A DNA stretch of 64,000 nt from JAWXBK01 sp040878185 (GTDB lineage: Bacteria > Pseudomonadota > Alphaproteobacteria > Dongiales > Dongiaceae): NCBI GenBank assembly GCA_040878185.1, contig JBBDMS010000040.1, positions 22,728 to 86,727 on the forward strand, in the 5' to 3' direction. Positions 53,079-62,041 of the stretch are shown here, piece by piece. A program made the translations under genes and the position numbers. Below the pieces are notes generated by a model. That model saw only the letters and a list, made by a program, of their open reading frames with translations, searched no databases and had not been told where the DNA came from. Within the stretch, counting starts at the first letter, position 1; every line of letters begins with the position of its first letter.

Positions 53079-53527
53079 TCGCCTTCTTCGAAAGCCTGGC
53101 CTTCTGGCACTGGTTCGTCCTCGGCGTCGCGCTCGCGGGGATCGAGATCCTCGTGCCCGGCTCGTTCCTGCTCTGGCTCGGTATCGCCGCCGGCGTGGTC
53201 GGTATCGTCGTGCTGATGTTCCCGTCGATCGGCTGGGAATGGCAGATGGTGCTGTTCGCGCTGCTCTCGGTCGTCAGCGTACTGGTCGGGCGCGCCGTGA
53301 TGAAGCGCATGGCGGCGCCGGAAGGCGAAACGACCCTCAACCGGCGCGGCGAGCAGTTCGTCGGCCGCGTTTTCATGCTGGCGGAGCCGATCGCGAACGG
53401 GCGCGGCGCGATCCATGCCGGCGACAGTCTGTGGCGGGTGAGCGGCGCCGACCGGCCGGCCGGCGCACGGGTTCGCGTCATCGGCACCGACGGCACGCTG
53501 CTTAACGTCGAACCGGTCGACGAGTAA
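53075..53527 (+). CDS. NfeD-like membrane protein, partner of the stomatin homologue
   Basis: 150 residues. Two or three helices (about 10-28, 30-48, 52-75), then a C-terminal OB-fold (TTLNRRGEQFVGRVFMLAEPIANGRGAIHAGDSLWRVSG), the short NfeD1b/YbbK type. GTG start overlaps the stomatin stop (GTGA). The OB-fold is thought to bind the SPFH ring. Converges with the DUF4139 gene. Confidence 0.92.
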
Positions 53528-53540
53528 CCCGAAGGAAGCG

Positions 53541-53554
53541 GCCCGGCGCCGGGC
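53541..53554. terminator. Palindrome between convergent nfeD-like and DUF4139 genes
   Basis: GCCCGGCGCCGGGC, a 14-base perfect palindrome in the 33-base gap between two convergent stops. It could serve as a bidirectional hairpin, but there is no T-run, so a terminator role is weak. Confidence 0.3.
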
Positions 53555-53560
53555 GCGCGA

Positions 53561-54988
53561 TCAATACTCGACACGAACCTTGTAGGTCAGCGTCGCCTCG
53601 CCTTCGGCCGGCACTTCGACCTTCCATTCGGCGCGATAGGCGTCGAGCTTCTCGTGCGGAAGGCTCTCCTCCAGCACGGTCCACTCGCCGTCCATGCCTT
53701 CGATGAAGCGCACCGTCACGGGTTCCGGTTTCGCATTGCGGAACACGATCTCGAACGTGCTCTCGTAGAGTTGGTCGGACAGACGGTCGAAATCGGTCTG
53801 GCGCGTCCGCGCGGTCACGTCGAAAGCCTGGCCGAGCATCAGCCGCACACTCTCGCCCTTCGGCGTGTGCTGGATCAGATCCTCGCCGACGAACTGCACA
53901 CGGCCCTGGCTGTCCGCCTTGTAGACGCGGATGATACCGCCGGGCAGCGGCATGCCGAGGCCGCCCGCCTCGTCGTTCTTGAATTCGACGAAGACCGTGG
54001 CGTTGACCCGCTCCTGCTCGCCCATCGGATAGTTGAATGCATAGGCGATATTTTCGAAGCGGTATTCCTTGGCGACCGGCGTGCCCTCGCCCGAGAGCAG
54101 CGCCACCTGCTTGGTTTGATTCTCGGCCAACGTGGTCGGGCGGCCGAGCGTATAGAGGTGATAGTCAAGCAACGCTTCCTGGGTCATCGCCGGCATTGCA
54201 GCGGCGACCTCGGACATCAACATGTCCTGTTCGCCCCTGTACATCATTTCCTGCACCACATTCACGTTGCCGGCCACGAGCTGCAACAGCGCGTCGCGAT
54301 AGGCGGTGCCGCTCGAGTTGGTGAGCGTCACCCAGCCGTTGAGATCGATGGTCTTTTCGTCATCGGACAGTTGGGCGACATAGTCGGCCTTCCAGCCGAG
54401 CCCGCCGGTCAGATAACTGAGCGTCGCCGAGGCGTCGCCGGCCGACGGGCTGTCGAGATCGATCACCAGGGTCGGCCGGGCGCGCAGATGCACCGGCACC
54501 TGGTCGAACACGATGCGTCCCGGATACGCGGTTTCGATCCGGTCGCCGACGCGAACGGTGATGCCGCCGACGGTCGAGAGCAGCAGCCCCTCTTCGACGA
54601 TATCCTCGCCGGTCTCGGGATTGGTGCGCACGAGCCGCACCATCTGGCCGACCGACTTGTCGAGCAGGGTCTGCGGCGTCAGCAGATCGAAATTGAAATT
54701 CTGTTCGAGCACGGCGGCTTCGATGCCGTCGATCGTGATCAGCGCCGTCTCGGGGCGCATGAACGCGCTCACGTCGATGAAGGCGAGGTGATTGATCCCG
54801 CTATCGAGCGTGATGTCGCGCTGGTCGCGCACCAGCGCCAGATCCTGATTGTAGATGGTCACTGCAACCGAGGTCTGGTCCTCGAGCGGAATTTGGGTTT
54901 CCTGCGCCTGCACAGCGACGCCCGGCAACGAAACCAGAGCGAGGATGGCGCCGGCAAACGCGGAACGCCCCAACGAAAGATCGAGCAT
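53561..54988 (-). CDS. Exported DUF4139 protein
   Basis: 475 residues. Signal peptide (hydrophobic AFAGAILALVSLPGVAV, cleavage near VQAQE). The mature protein has the pattern VTIYNQDLALVRDQRDITL, then SYLTGGLGWKADYVAQL in the middle and a beta-rich C-terminus, which is the DUF4139 architecture. Related proteins are exported and beta-rich, of unknown role, possibly envelope or adhesion. AGGAGATG lies about 7 bases before the ATG. Separate from the hydantoinase genes upstream by 118 bases. Confidence 0.85.
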   Translation of the reverse strand: MLDLSLGRSAFAGAILALVSLPGVAVQAQETQIPLEDQTSVAVTIYNQDLALVRDQRDITLDSGINHLAFIDVSAFMRPETALITIDGIEAAVLEQNFNFDLLTPQTLLDKSVGQMVRLVRTNPETGEDIVEEGLLLSTVGGITVRVGDRIETAYPGRIVFDQVPVHLRARPTLVIDLDSPSAGDASATLSYLTGGLGWKADYVAQLSDDEKTIDLNGWVTLTNSSGTAYRDALLQLVAGNVNVVQEMMYRGEQDMLMSEVAAAMPAMTQEALLDYHLYTLGRPTTLAENQTKQVALLSGEGTPVAKEYRFENIAYAFNYPMGEQERVNATVFVEFKNDEAGGLGMPLPGGIIRVYKADSQGRVQFVGEDLIQHTPKGESVRLMLGQAFDVTARTRQTDFDRLSDQLYESTFEIVFRNAKPEPVTVRFIEGMDGEWTVLEESLPHEKLDAYRAEWKVEVPAEGEATLTYKVRVEY

Positions 54989-55106
54989 GTTTCCATCTCC
55001 TAGGGTCCGCCCCGATCGGGCGAGGGCCAGATTCTACGCCACCGATGGCGGAAATGCGGCGAGCCAGTGACCGTTTTCCGGCCGCCCGGGACACGCTTCG
55101 GTGAAC

Positions 55107-56810
55107 CTAGATGTAGCCCTCATCGCGGTCGGCGCAATCCGCCGCCGGATCGCGCTCGGCCGGGTCGCCCCAGCCACCCCCGCCCGCCGCCTCGAAGCGG
55201 ATGACGTCGCCCGCCTGGAGGGCGAGGCCATAGATCTTGCTCTTGAGCTTCTGCGTGGCGGCGCTTTCGGGATGGAGCTCGATCCCGGCCGGGCGGCCCG
55301 GCTCGCCGCCATCCCAGCCCCAGGGCCTTGTGTCGGGCCGGGTCTGCTGGACATAGGCACCCATGATGCATTTCGAGGAGAGCATCTGGTAATCGCGCCG
55401 GATCGCGAGCCCGCCGCGATGCCGACCTCGCCCGCCGGAACCCGGCACCAGCTCGGTCCGCAGCACCCGGAACGGCGAGAGCGTTTCCATGACCTCGGCC
55501 GAGAGGATCGCGCAATTGCCGCCATGGGTGTCGACCGCGTTCATCCCGTCCGAACCGGCCGACCCGCCCATGCCGCCGCCGATGATGTCGGAGATCACGT
55601 AATAAGGTTGGCTGCCGTCGTCGCGACGCATGGCGGGACGATCGTCGAAGCCGCCGGCCGCGAAGGTCGGGAACGCGACCTGACAGCCGGCCGAGGCGCG
55701 CGTCGGCGCCAGCGGAGCCATCGCGCGCAGCACGCAGTCGGCCAGCATCTGCTGCGTCAGATGGCGGACCGAAACCGCGGCCGGCCGATCGGGATTGAGC
55801 ACGGACCGCGCCGGCACTTTCAGCGTCACCGGGCGGTTGCAGCCCTCGTTCTGCGGAATGTCGGGCGCGACGATGCATTTGACCGCGTAATGGACCATCG
55901 ACAAGGTCGAGGCGATCGGATTGTTGAGCGCGTTGTCGCGCTGCGCGCTGGTGCCGGCGAAGTCGACGGTGAGTTCCTCGCCCGCCACAGTGACCGCAAC
56001 CTTGATCCGGATCGGATCGTCGGTTGCGACATCGTCTTCCATCAGCACCTGCGCCTCGTAGACGCCGTCGGGCATGGCTGCGACGACGCGGCGCATATAG
56101 GTCTCGGCATAATCGAGGCAGGACGATGTGAGTGCGGCGGCCTCGTCCGTGCCGTAGCGTTTCCAGAGCTCGGCGATGCGCCGCTCGCCGGTGCGGCAGC
56201 CCGCGATCTGCGCGCGCAAATCGCCGAGATTGCCGCGCGGATCGCGCACATTGGCGGCGACGATATCGAAGATCGCCTGCACCGGCTCGCCGCCATCGAC
56301 CAGCCGCAGCGGCGGCAGGATCAGGCCTTCGGCGAACACCTCCAGATTGTCGGCCGCTTCCGTTCCCGGAATCTTGCCGCCGATATCGACATGATGCGCG
56401 ATGGTCGAGGTGATTGCGACCAGCGCGCCGTCGACGAAGACCGGGCTGAACAGCACGATATCCATCGTGTGGGTGCAGCCTTTGTAGGGATCGTTGCACA
56501 CCATCACGTCGCCCGGCTTCCAGGTCTCGCGCGGGATCGCGGCATACATATGCTGCAGGGCGGTCGACATGATGCCGAGCTGGGCCGGAATCGTTTTCGC
56601 CTGCGCCATCATTTCGCCGTCGGGCGTGAACAGGCCGCAGGCATAGTCGTACATGTCCCAGATGATCGAGGAATAGGCGGCTCTGCGCAGCGCCATCGAC
56701 ATTTCCTCGGCGATGCCGACCAGCGCGCGTTGAAAGACGTCGCGCGTGATCGGATCGACATTGCCGCTGCCGCGATGGGCAGGGGCGCGGGCACGGGAAG
56801 CCACATTCAT
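55107..56810 (-). CDS. hyuB: Hydantoinase/oxoprolinase subunit B
   Basis: 567 residues, the usual size of the HyuB half of the heteromeric ATP-dependent hydantoinase/oxoprolinase family. DPITRDVFQRALVGIAEEMSMALRRAAYSSII, the Gly-rich loop GGGMGGSAGSDGMNAVDTHGGNC and FEAAGGGGWGDP at the C-terminus fit the family. With HyuA it hydrolyses cyclic amides such as 5-oxoproline, N-methylhydantoin or related compounds (acetone carboxylase is also related). The substrate is unknown. Five bases after hyuA, in the same operon. Confidence 0.9.
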   Translation of the reverse strand: MNVASRARAPAHRGSGNVDPITRDVFQRALVGIAEEMSMALRRAAYSSIIWDMYDYACGLFTPDGEMMAQAKTIPAQLGIMSTALQHMYAAIPRETWKPGDVMVCNDPYKGCTHTMDIVLFSPVFVDGALVAITSTIAHHVDIGGKIPGTEAADNLEVFAEGLILPPLRLVDGGEPVQAIFDIVAANVRDPRGNLGDLRAQIAGCRTGERRIAELWKRYGTDEAAALTSSCLDYAETYMRRVVAAMPDGVYEAQVLMEDDVATDDPIRIKVAVTVAGEELTVDFAGTSAQRDNALNNPIASTLSMVHYAVKCIVAPDIPQNEGCNRPVTLKVPARSVLNPDRPAAVSVRHLTQQMLADCVLRAMAPLAPTRASAGCQVAFPTFAAGGFDDRPAMRRDDGSQPYYVISDIIGGGMGGSAGSDGMNAVDTHGGNCAILSAEVMETLSPFRVLRTELVPGSGGRGRHRGGLAIRRDYQMLSSKCIMGAYVQQTRPDTRPWGWDGGEPGRPAGIELHPESAATQKLKSKIYGLALQAGDVIRFEAAGGGGWGDPAERDPAADCADRDEGYI

Positions 56811-56815
56811 CTTCG

Positions 56816-58873
56816 TTACCTCCGCTTCGATCTTACGCGGATGACCCCGCTCGGGTCCACGATCGCCGCCTGGTCGGGCAGCACCAGAACCGTCGAATCG
56901 CGCTGCGTCACGATCGCCGGCCCATCCAGCTCATGGCCCGGCAGCAGCGATTCGCGGCGATAGACCGGGCAGTCGATGCGGCCGCTGGTGCGATCGAAAT
57001 AGACCTTGCGGCGTGCCGCCGGCTCGGCCGGGCCCGTTGCCCGGTTCTCGCCGCGCGGCAGAACCGGCCGGCCCATCCGCCCGAACCCCTCGCCGCGCAG
57101 ATTGACGAACTCGACCGGCTCGTTCGGATCGGCATGGCCATAGGACCGTTCGTGCATCGCATGGAACTCGTCGCCCAGCGCCGCCTTGTCGAACCAGCCC
57201 GCGCCCTGCGCATCGGGCAGCGGAATCTGAAGTTGATGGAACTGGCCGAGCGCGCGCATGTCGGCGTGAAAGCGGAAATAGCGATCGCCCGGCGCAACGC
57301 CGTCGCTTTCCAGCGCGGCGTCGAGTTCGGCACGCAACGTCGCAAGCCGGCGGCCGAGTTCCGCTTCGTTCGCCTTCGCGAGCGTCATCTGCCAGGCGGT
57401 CTGCGTCGAATGGCGGATGTCGGTCAGCAGCAGGCCGAGCGCGCAGAAGACGCCCGGATGCGCCGGCGCGATCACTTCGGCCATGCCAAGCTCGCGCGCC
57501 ATGTAGGCGCCGTAGATCGGCCCCGCGCCGCCGAAGGCGAGCAGCCCGAAACCGCGCACATCGTGGCCGCGTTCGACCGAGAGCGTGCGAATCGCCTGGA
57601 TCATGTTCGCGTTTGCGACCGAGATGATGCCGAACGCCGCTTCCTCGATATCGAGCCCGAGCGGCTTCGCGACGGCGCGCTCGACGGCGCGATGCGCGGC
57701 ATCGGCATCGAGCCTGATCTCGCCGCCGAGAAACTCGTCGGGATGAATCAATCCCATGACGACCGACGCATCGGTGATGGTCGCAGCCTCCCCGCCCTGC
57801 CCGTAACAGGCCGGGCCCGGCACGGCGCCCGCCGAATCGGGGCCGACCTGCAGCGCGCCGCCGACATCGACCCGCGCGATCGATCCGCCGCCGGCCGAGA
57901 TCGTTTCGATATCGAGCGTCGGCAGCCTTAGCGGCTGGCCGGCAACGTGACGGCCCTGAATCATGCTCGGCTTGCCGCCGATGATGGTCGAGAAATCGGC
58001 CGAGGTGCCGCCCATGTCGAAGGTGACGAGATCGGGCGCGCCGATTTCGGCCGAGAGCCATGCGCCGGCAACGACGCCGGCCGCCGGGCCCGAGAGCAGC
58101 ATATGCGCCGGATTGTCGTGCGCGGCGCGCGGCGTTGCGACGCCACCGTCGGAGCGCATCAGCCGCAGCGGCGCAGTGACGCCGAGCCCTTTCAGCCGTC
58201 CTTCCAGAAGATCGATATAGCGTCCGATGATTGGACCGACATAAGCGGCGATCGATGTCGTGTTGGTACGGGGATATTCCTCGATCTGCGGATTGACCCG
58301 GGTCGAGAGATAGATCGGCAGATCGGGCAGCCGGGCGCGGATCGCGCCCTCGAGCACCAGCTCGTGATCGGCGTTGAGATAGGAAAAGCCGAGACTGATC
58401 GCGACCGATTGCGGTGCCAGCGTCGCGACCGCATCGGCGACGCGCGCAGCCTCCGCCTCGGTCAGTTTCGTCACCACCGCGCCAAAGGCATCGAGCCGCT
58501 CGTCCGCCTCGATCGTGCGTGCGCGCGACACGACCGGCGGCGGCTTGGTGCCCGTCAGCGCATAGAGATCCGGGCGCATCTGGTCGCCGATCACCAGCAC
58601 GTCGCGCATGCCGCGGCTCACGACCAAAACCACGTCGGCGCCACGGCGCGTCAGAAAGGCGTTGGTGCCGACCGTGAAGCCATGAACGAAGAGATCGATC
58701 GCACCGGGTTCGACGCCGGCCATGCGGCAGATCCGCTCGATGCCGTCTTCGACGCCGCCCGCCGAACCGGTCGCCTGCGACGACACCTTGTCGACAAGCA
58801 GGCGGCCGGTCCCGGTATCGACCAGGACCAGATCGGTGAAGGTGCCGCCGACATCTGCTGCGAGGTAAAGCAT
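56816..58873 (-). CDS. hyuA: Hydantoinase/oxoprolinase subunit A
   Basis: 685 residues. N-terminal ATP-binding start LAADVGGTFTDLVLVDTGTG, then RGADVVLVVSRGMRDVL, and the actin-like core with DLVTFDMGGTSADFSTI and GSIARVDVGGALQVGP. It is the ATPase half that phosphorylates or activates the cyclic amide. Directly upstream of hyuB. The cyclase gene lies 54 bases upstream on the same strand. A role in amino-acid-derived ring opening is plausible. Exact substrate unknown. Confidence 0.92.
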   Translation of the reverse strand: MLYLAADVGGTFTDLVLVDTGTGRLLVDKVSSQATGSAGGVEDGIERICRMAGVEPGAIDLFVHGFTVGTNAFLTRRGADVVLVVSRGMRDVLVIGDQMRPDLYALTGTKPPPVVSRARTIEADERLDAFGAVVTKLTEAEAARVADAVATLAPQSVAISLGFSYLNADHELVLEGAIRARLPDLPIYLSTRVNPQIEEYPRTNTTSIAAYVGPIIGRYIDLLEGRLKGLGVTAPLRLMRSDGGVATPRAAHDNPAHMLLSGPAAGVVAGAWLSAEIGAPDLVTFDMGGTSADFSTIIGGKPSMIQGRHVAGQPLRLPTLDIETISAGGGSIARVDVGGALQVGPDSAGAVPGPACYGQGGEAATITDASVVMGLIHPDEFLGGEIRLDADAAHRAVERAVAKPLGLDIEEAAFGIISVANANMIQAIRTLSVERGHDVRGFGLLAFGGAGPIYGAYMARELGMAEVIAPAHPGVFCALGLLLTDIRHSTQTAWQMTLAKANEAELGRRLATLRAELDAALESDGVAPGDRYFRFHADMRALGQFHQLQIPLPDAQGAGWFDKAALGDEFHAMHERSYGHADPNEPVEFVNLRGEGFGRMGRPVLPRGENRATGPAEPAARRKVYFDRTSGRIDCPVYRRESLLPGHELDGPAIVTQRDSTVLVLPDQAAIVDPSGVIRVRSKRR

Positions 58874-58927
58874 GGCCGGCGCGATGCTATGGGATCGAAC
58901 GGGACGGGTCGAGAGGGGTCGCCGTGG

Positions 58928-61024
58928 TTACTTCCGGTCGATGACCGCGACACCGTCCCAGTCGGCGGGCGGCGGGTTCTGCCGGAAGGATGCGATGCGA
59001 TCGCGCATCAGCCGGGCGGCCTTGTCATCGGGCCTAAGCGCGAGAACGCGGCCGAACAGCACATCGGCCTCGTCCCAGAACCGCGCCCGATAGGCAGCGA
59101 GCGCCTGTTCGTACAGCGCGACCCAGCCCGGCATTTCCGTCTCGCCGGCAAGACCGATCAGCTCGAAGATCGTGGCCCCGCCGACGCGACCGAAGACCGC
59201 GACCCGGTCGAGTTCGCGCAGAATTGCCCGGCCCTGCAGCTGCGCCGCGCTGTCTTCGCCGAGCATGATCGACGTGCCGTAGAGCTTGTTCAGCGCCTCG
59301 AGCCGGCTTGCGACATTGACCGGATCGCCCACGGCCGAATAATTGAGCCGGTCGCGGCTGCCGATATTGCCGACCAGCACGGCGCCCGTGTTGATGCCGA
59401 TGCGGGCTTCGAGCAGCGGCGCGCCCGTCGCAGCCGAACCCCGCAACGCCGCCAGGCGCCGCTGGCAGGCGAGTGCCGCGCGGCAGGCTGCCATCGCGTG
59501 ATCGGGCACCGGCAGCGGCGCATTCCAGAACGCCATGATCCCGTCGCCGATGAACTTGTCGATGGTGCCCTTCTCGCGTTCGATCAGGACCGACATCTCG
59601 GAGAGATAGTCCCCCAGCAGCTCGATCACGCGATCCCCGAGCCGTTCCGAGATGCCGGTGAAGTTGGCGAGATCCATGAAGAGGATCGTCAGTTCGCGCG
59701 TCTCGCCACCCGGCTTTGCTTCTAGCCCCTGCGCGAACAGCGTGCGCACCAGCTCGGTCGGAATGAACCTGGCAAAAGAGCCGAGGCTGGTCGCCATGCG
59801 CTGCGTCGCATCGGAGAGCCGGTCGATTTCCGCGAGCTTGGAGGGCACGGGGCGGATGCGATCCAGCCGGAAATCCTCGAGCGCGCGCAGATTGTTACCA
59901 ACCGCCGCAAGCGGCTTTGCGACATAGCGCCGCGACACGAAGACCGCCAGCAGCGCCATGACCAGCACGAAGATCGCGATGATGCCGACGACGCGCAGCG
60001 TGTTGCGGTCGATGTCGCCGAGCACATCGGATCTTGGAATGACGATGGCGACGCTGAGATTCATCGCGCCGAGCGGCGACAGGGTCACGAAATAGGATGT
60101 CCCCTCGACCGGATCGTCGACCTCGAAATGCCGCGTCTCGGTGATATCGGCGAGGGTGACGCCGGCCTGGGCCAGCGCCGCCGCCGCAAGGCGCGGGCCG
60201 GTCAGGTCGACCGCATCGATCTTCGAGAGCATCGCGGGTCCGTCTTCGCCCATCTCGTCGACCATCGCATGCTGCATCGCGACCAGCTCGCCGTAGATGT
60301 TGGTCAGAAAGGCCGTGCCGTTGCCGAGATCGATCTCGTTGAGAAACCTCGACAGCCGGCCGAGTTCGATGGTGACGCCGATGATACCGGCGGTGTCGCC
60401 CATATGTTCGAGGCGTTGCGCCAGCGTGATGCCGAGCGCCTTTCCATCCGGCAGCGGATAGATGTCGCTCCAGCTCGCCCCGTCGGCATCGAGCGCCGCC
60501 TTGAACCAGAACTGCCGGCTGACGTGATAATCGGTCATCGTCCAGTCGCGCCGCTCGAAGATGAGCATACCTTCTTCGCCCCGGCTGTATCGATCGATGC
60601 GCTGTTTCAGCGTCCCGTCCGCCTGCGGCGATAACTCTTCCATCTCGATCGTGCCGTCGAGCAGCCGCCGGGCGATGAAGGCGTGATCGTCGGGCCAGCC
60701 GAATTCGATCGAGGAGAGTGCCGGGTTGGCATCGAGCACGGAAAGGAACAGGAACTCGCGCTTGACCTCCTGCTCGATATCGACGGTGCCTTCGACAAGA
60801 TTGACCCTGACGACCGACTGCGCCGATTCCGCTTCCGCCAGCAGCCCCTCGACCCGCCGGGCGATGCTGTCGATGACTTCGCCGTTCAGCCGCTCGCGCA
60901 GATCGGCGATGTTGGCGCCCGATGTCAGCATCCAGGGGACGTGCACCATGGCCGCCGTCGCGAGCACCGTCAGAATCGCGCCCGCCGCCAGCGCCGTTCG
61001 CAACGAGATATGGCGGTGCGGCAT
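58928..61024 (-). CDS. Membrane-anchored class III adenylate/guanylate cyclase
   Basis: 698 residues. N-terminal helix (about 10-30), a large periplasmic CACHE-like sensor (about 40-335), a second helix (about 342-363), a HAMP-like linker, and a class III cyclase domain: metal Asp451 in LFMDLANFTG, Asp494 in DKFIGDGIMAFW, and Asn570/Arg574 in GDPVNVASRLE. Lys490 is the residue that usually selects adenine. A short C-terminal TPR-like helix pair follows. It senses an extracellular ligand and makes cAMP (less likely cGMP). No Shine-Dalgarno sequence is visible; it starts 11 bases after recR and may be translated by re-initiation. Confidence 0.92.
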   Translation of the reverse strand: MPHRHISLRTALAAGAILTVLATAAMVHVPWMLTSGANIADLRERLNGEVIDSIARRVEGLLAEAESAQSVVRVNLVEGTVDIEQEVKREFLFLSVLDANPALSSIEFGWPDDHAFIARRLLDGTIEMEELSPQADGTLKQRIDRYSRGEEGMLIFERRDWTMTDYHVSRQFWFKAALDADGASWSDIYPLPDGKALGITLAQRLEHMGDTAGIIGVTIELGRLSRFLNEIDLGNGTAFLTNIYGELVAMQHAMVDEMGEDGPAMLSKIDAVDLTGPRLAAAALAQAGVTLADITETRHFEVDDPVEGTSYFVTLSPLGAMNLSVAIVIPRSDVLGDIDRNTLRVVGIIAIFVLVMALLAVFVSRRYVAKPLAAVGNNLRALEDFRLDRIRPVPSKLAEIDRLSDATQRMATSLGSFARFIPTELVRTLFAQGLEAKPGGETRELTILFMDLANFTGISERLGDRVIELLGDYLSEMSVLIEREKGTIDKFIGDGIMAFWNAPLPVPDHAMAACRAALACQRRLAALRGSAATGAPLLEARIGINTGAVLVGNIGSRDRLNYSAVGDPVNVASRLEALNKLYGTSIMLGEDSAAQLQGRAILRELDRVAVFGRVGGATIFELIGLAGETEMPGWVALYEQALAAYRARFWDEADVLFGRVLALRPDDKAARLMRDRIASFRQNPPPADWDGVAVIDRK

Positions 61025-61035
61025 CGGTGCGCTGT

Positions 61036-61629
61036 CTAGACCGGTCGCCGCGCATTGAGCGCGGTCATGATCGTGCCATCATCGAGGAAATCGAGTTCGC
61101 CGCCGACCGGCACGCCGTGCGCGAGTCGCGTCATGGCGATCCCGGCATCGGCCAGCCGATCCTGCAGATAATGCGCGGTCGTCTGTCCATCGACTGTCGC
61201 CGAGGTGGCGATGATGACCTCTTTCGTCGATCCGTTCTGCGCGCGGGCGACAAGGCCGCCGACACGCAGGTCGTCGGGTCCGACACCGTCCAGCGCCGAA
61301 AGCCGGCCGCCGAGCACATGATAGAGGCCGCGATAACTGGCGCTGCGCTCCATCGCCCAGAGATCGCCGACCTCTTCGACGACGCAGACGATCGAGGCGT
61401 CGCGACGCACATCGGTACAGATCGCACAGGGGTCGATCGAATCGAGGTTGCCGCAGGTTCTGCAGCTTCGGACCGACTGCGCAGTCTCTTCGAGCGCGCG
61501 GGCGAGCGGCTGCATCAGCGTTTCGCGCTTTTTCAAAAGATGCAGCGCCGCGCGCCGCGCCGAGCGCGGCCCGAGCCCGGGCAGCTTCGCCAGAAGCTGG
61601 ATCAGTTTTTCGATATCGCCCTGGGCCAT
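61036..61629 (-). CDS. recR: Recombination mediator RecR
   Basis: 197 residues. HhH LAKLPGLGPRSARRAALHLL, a zinc finger with Cys56, Cys59, Cys68 and Cys71 (CRTCGNLDSIDPCAIC), and a Toprim domain (SIVCVVEEVGDLWAMERS). Helps RecF/RecO load RecA at gaps. Member of the dnaX-ybaB-recR cluster. Confidence 0.97.
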   Translation of the reverse strand: MAQGDIEKLIQLLAKLPGLGPRSARRAALHLLKKRETLMQPLARALEETAQSVRSCRTCGNLDSIDPCAICTDVRRDASIVCVVEEVGDLWAMERSASYRGLYHVLGGRLSALDGVGPDDLRVGGLVARAQNGSTKEVIIATSATVDGQTTAHYLQDRLADAGIAMTRLAHGVPVGGELDFLDDGTIMTALNARRPV

Positions 61630-61717
61630 GGTTGTTCCGTGCGTGCGCCGTCACCCGCCAGTTCGTGATCGCCTGTCATCGCGGGGCGGCCTTGAACGAG
61701 GGGCTTTGCTCTTTCTT

Positions 61718-62041
61718 TCAGAACGGCAGCTTGAATCCCGGCGGGAGCTGCAGGCCGCCCGTCACCTTCTGCATTTCCCCCTGCATATGCGCTTCGACCT
61801 TGGTCTTGGCATCGTTTCCCGCGGCGACGATGAGATCCTCGAGCATCTCGGTCTCGTCCGGATTGACCAGCTTCGGATCGATGCGAACGCTGCGCAACAT
61901 GCCCTTGCCGGTCATGGTCACCTGCACCATGCCACCGCCGGCACTGCCCGTGATCTCGACTTTCTCGAGTTCCTCCTGCAGTTCCGCCATGCGCTGCTGC
62001 ATCTGCTGCGCCTGCTTCATCATCTGGCCGAGATTCTTCAT
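61718..62041 (-). CDS. ybaB: YbaB/EbfC nucleoid-associated protein
   Basis: 107 residues. KNLGQMMKQAQQMQQRMAEL and GKGMLRSVRIDPKLV are the family marks. DNA-binding dimer of unknown specificity. Its ATG overlaps the dnaX stop (ATGA). RecR follows after 88 bases. Confidence 0.96.
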   Translation of the reverse strand: MKNLGQMMKQAQQMQQRMAELQEELEKVEITGSAGGGMVQVTMTGKGMLRSVRIDPKLVNPDETEMLEDLIVAAGNDAKTKVEAHMQGEMQKVTGGLQLPPGFKLPF

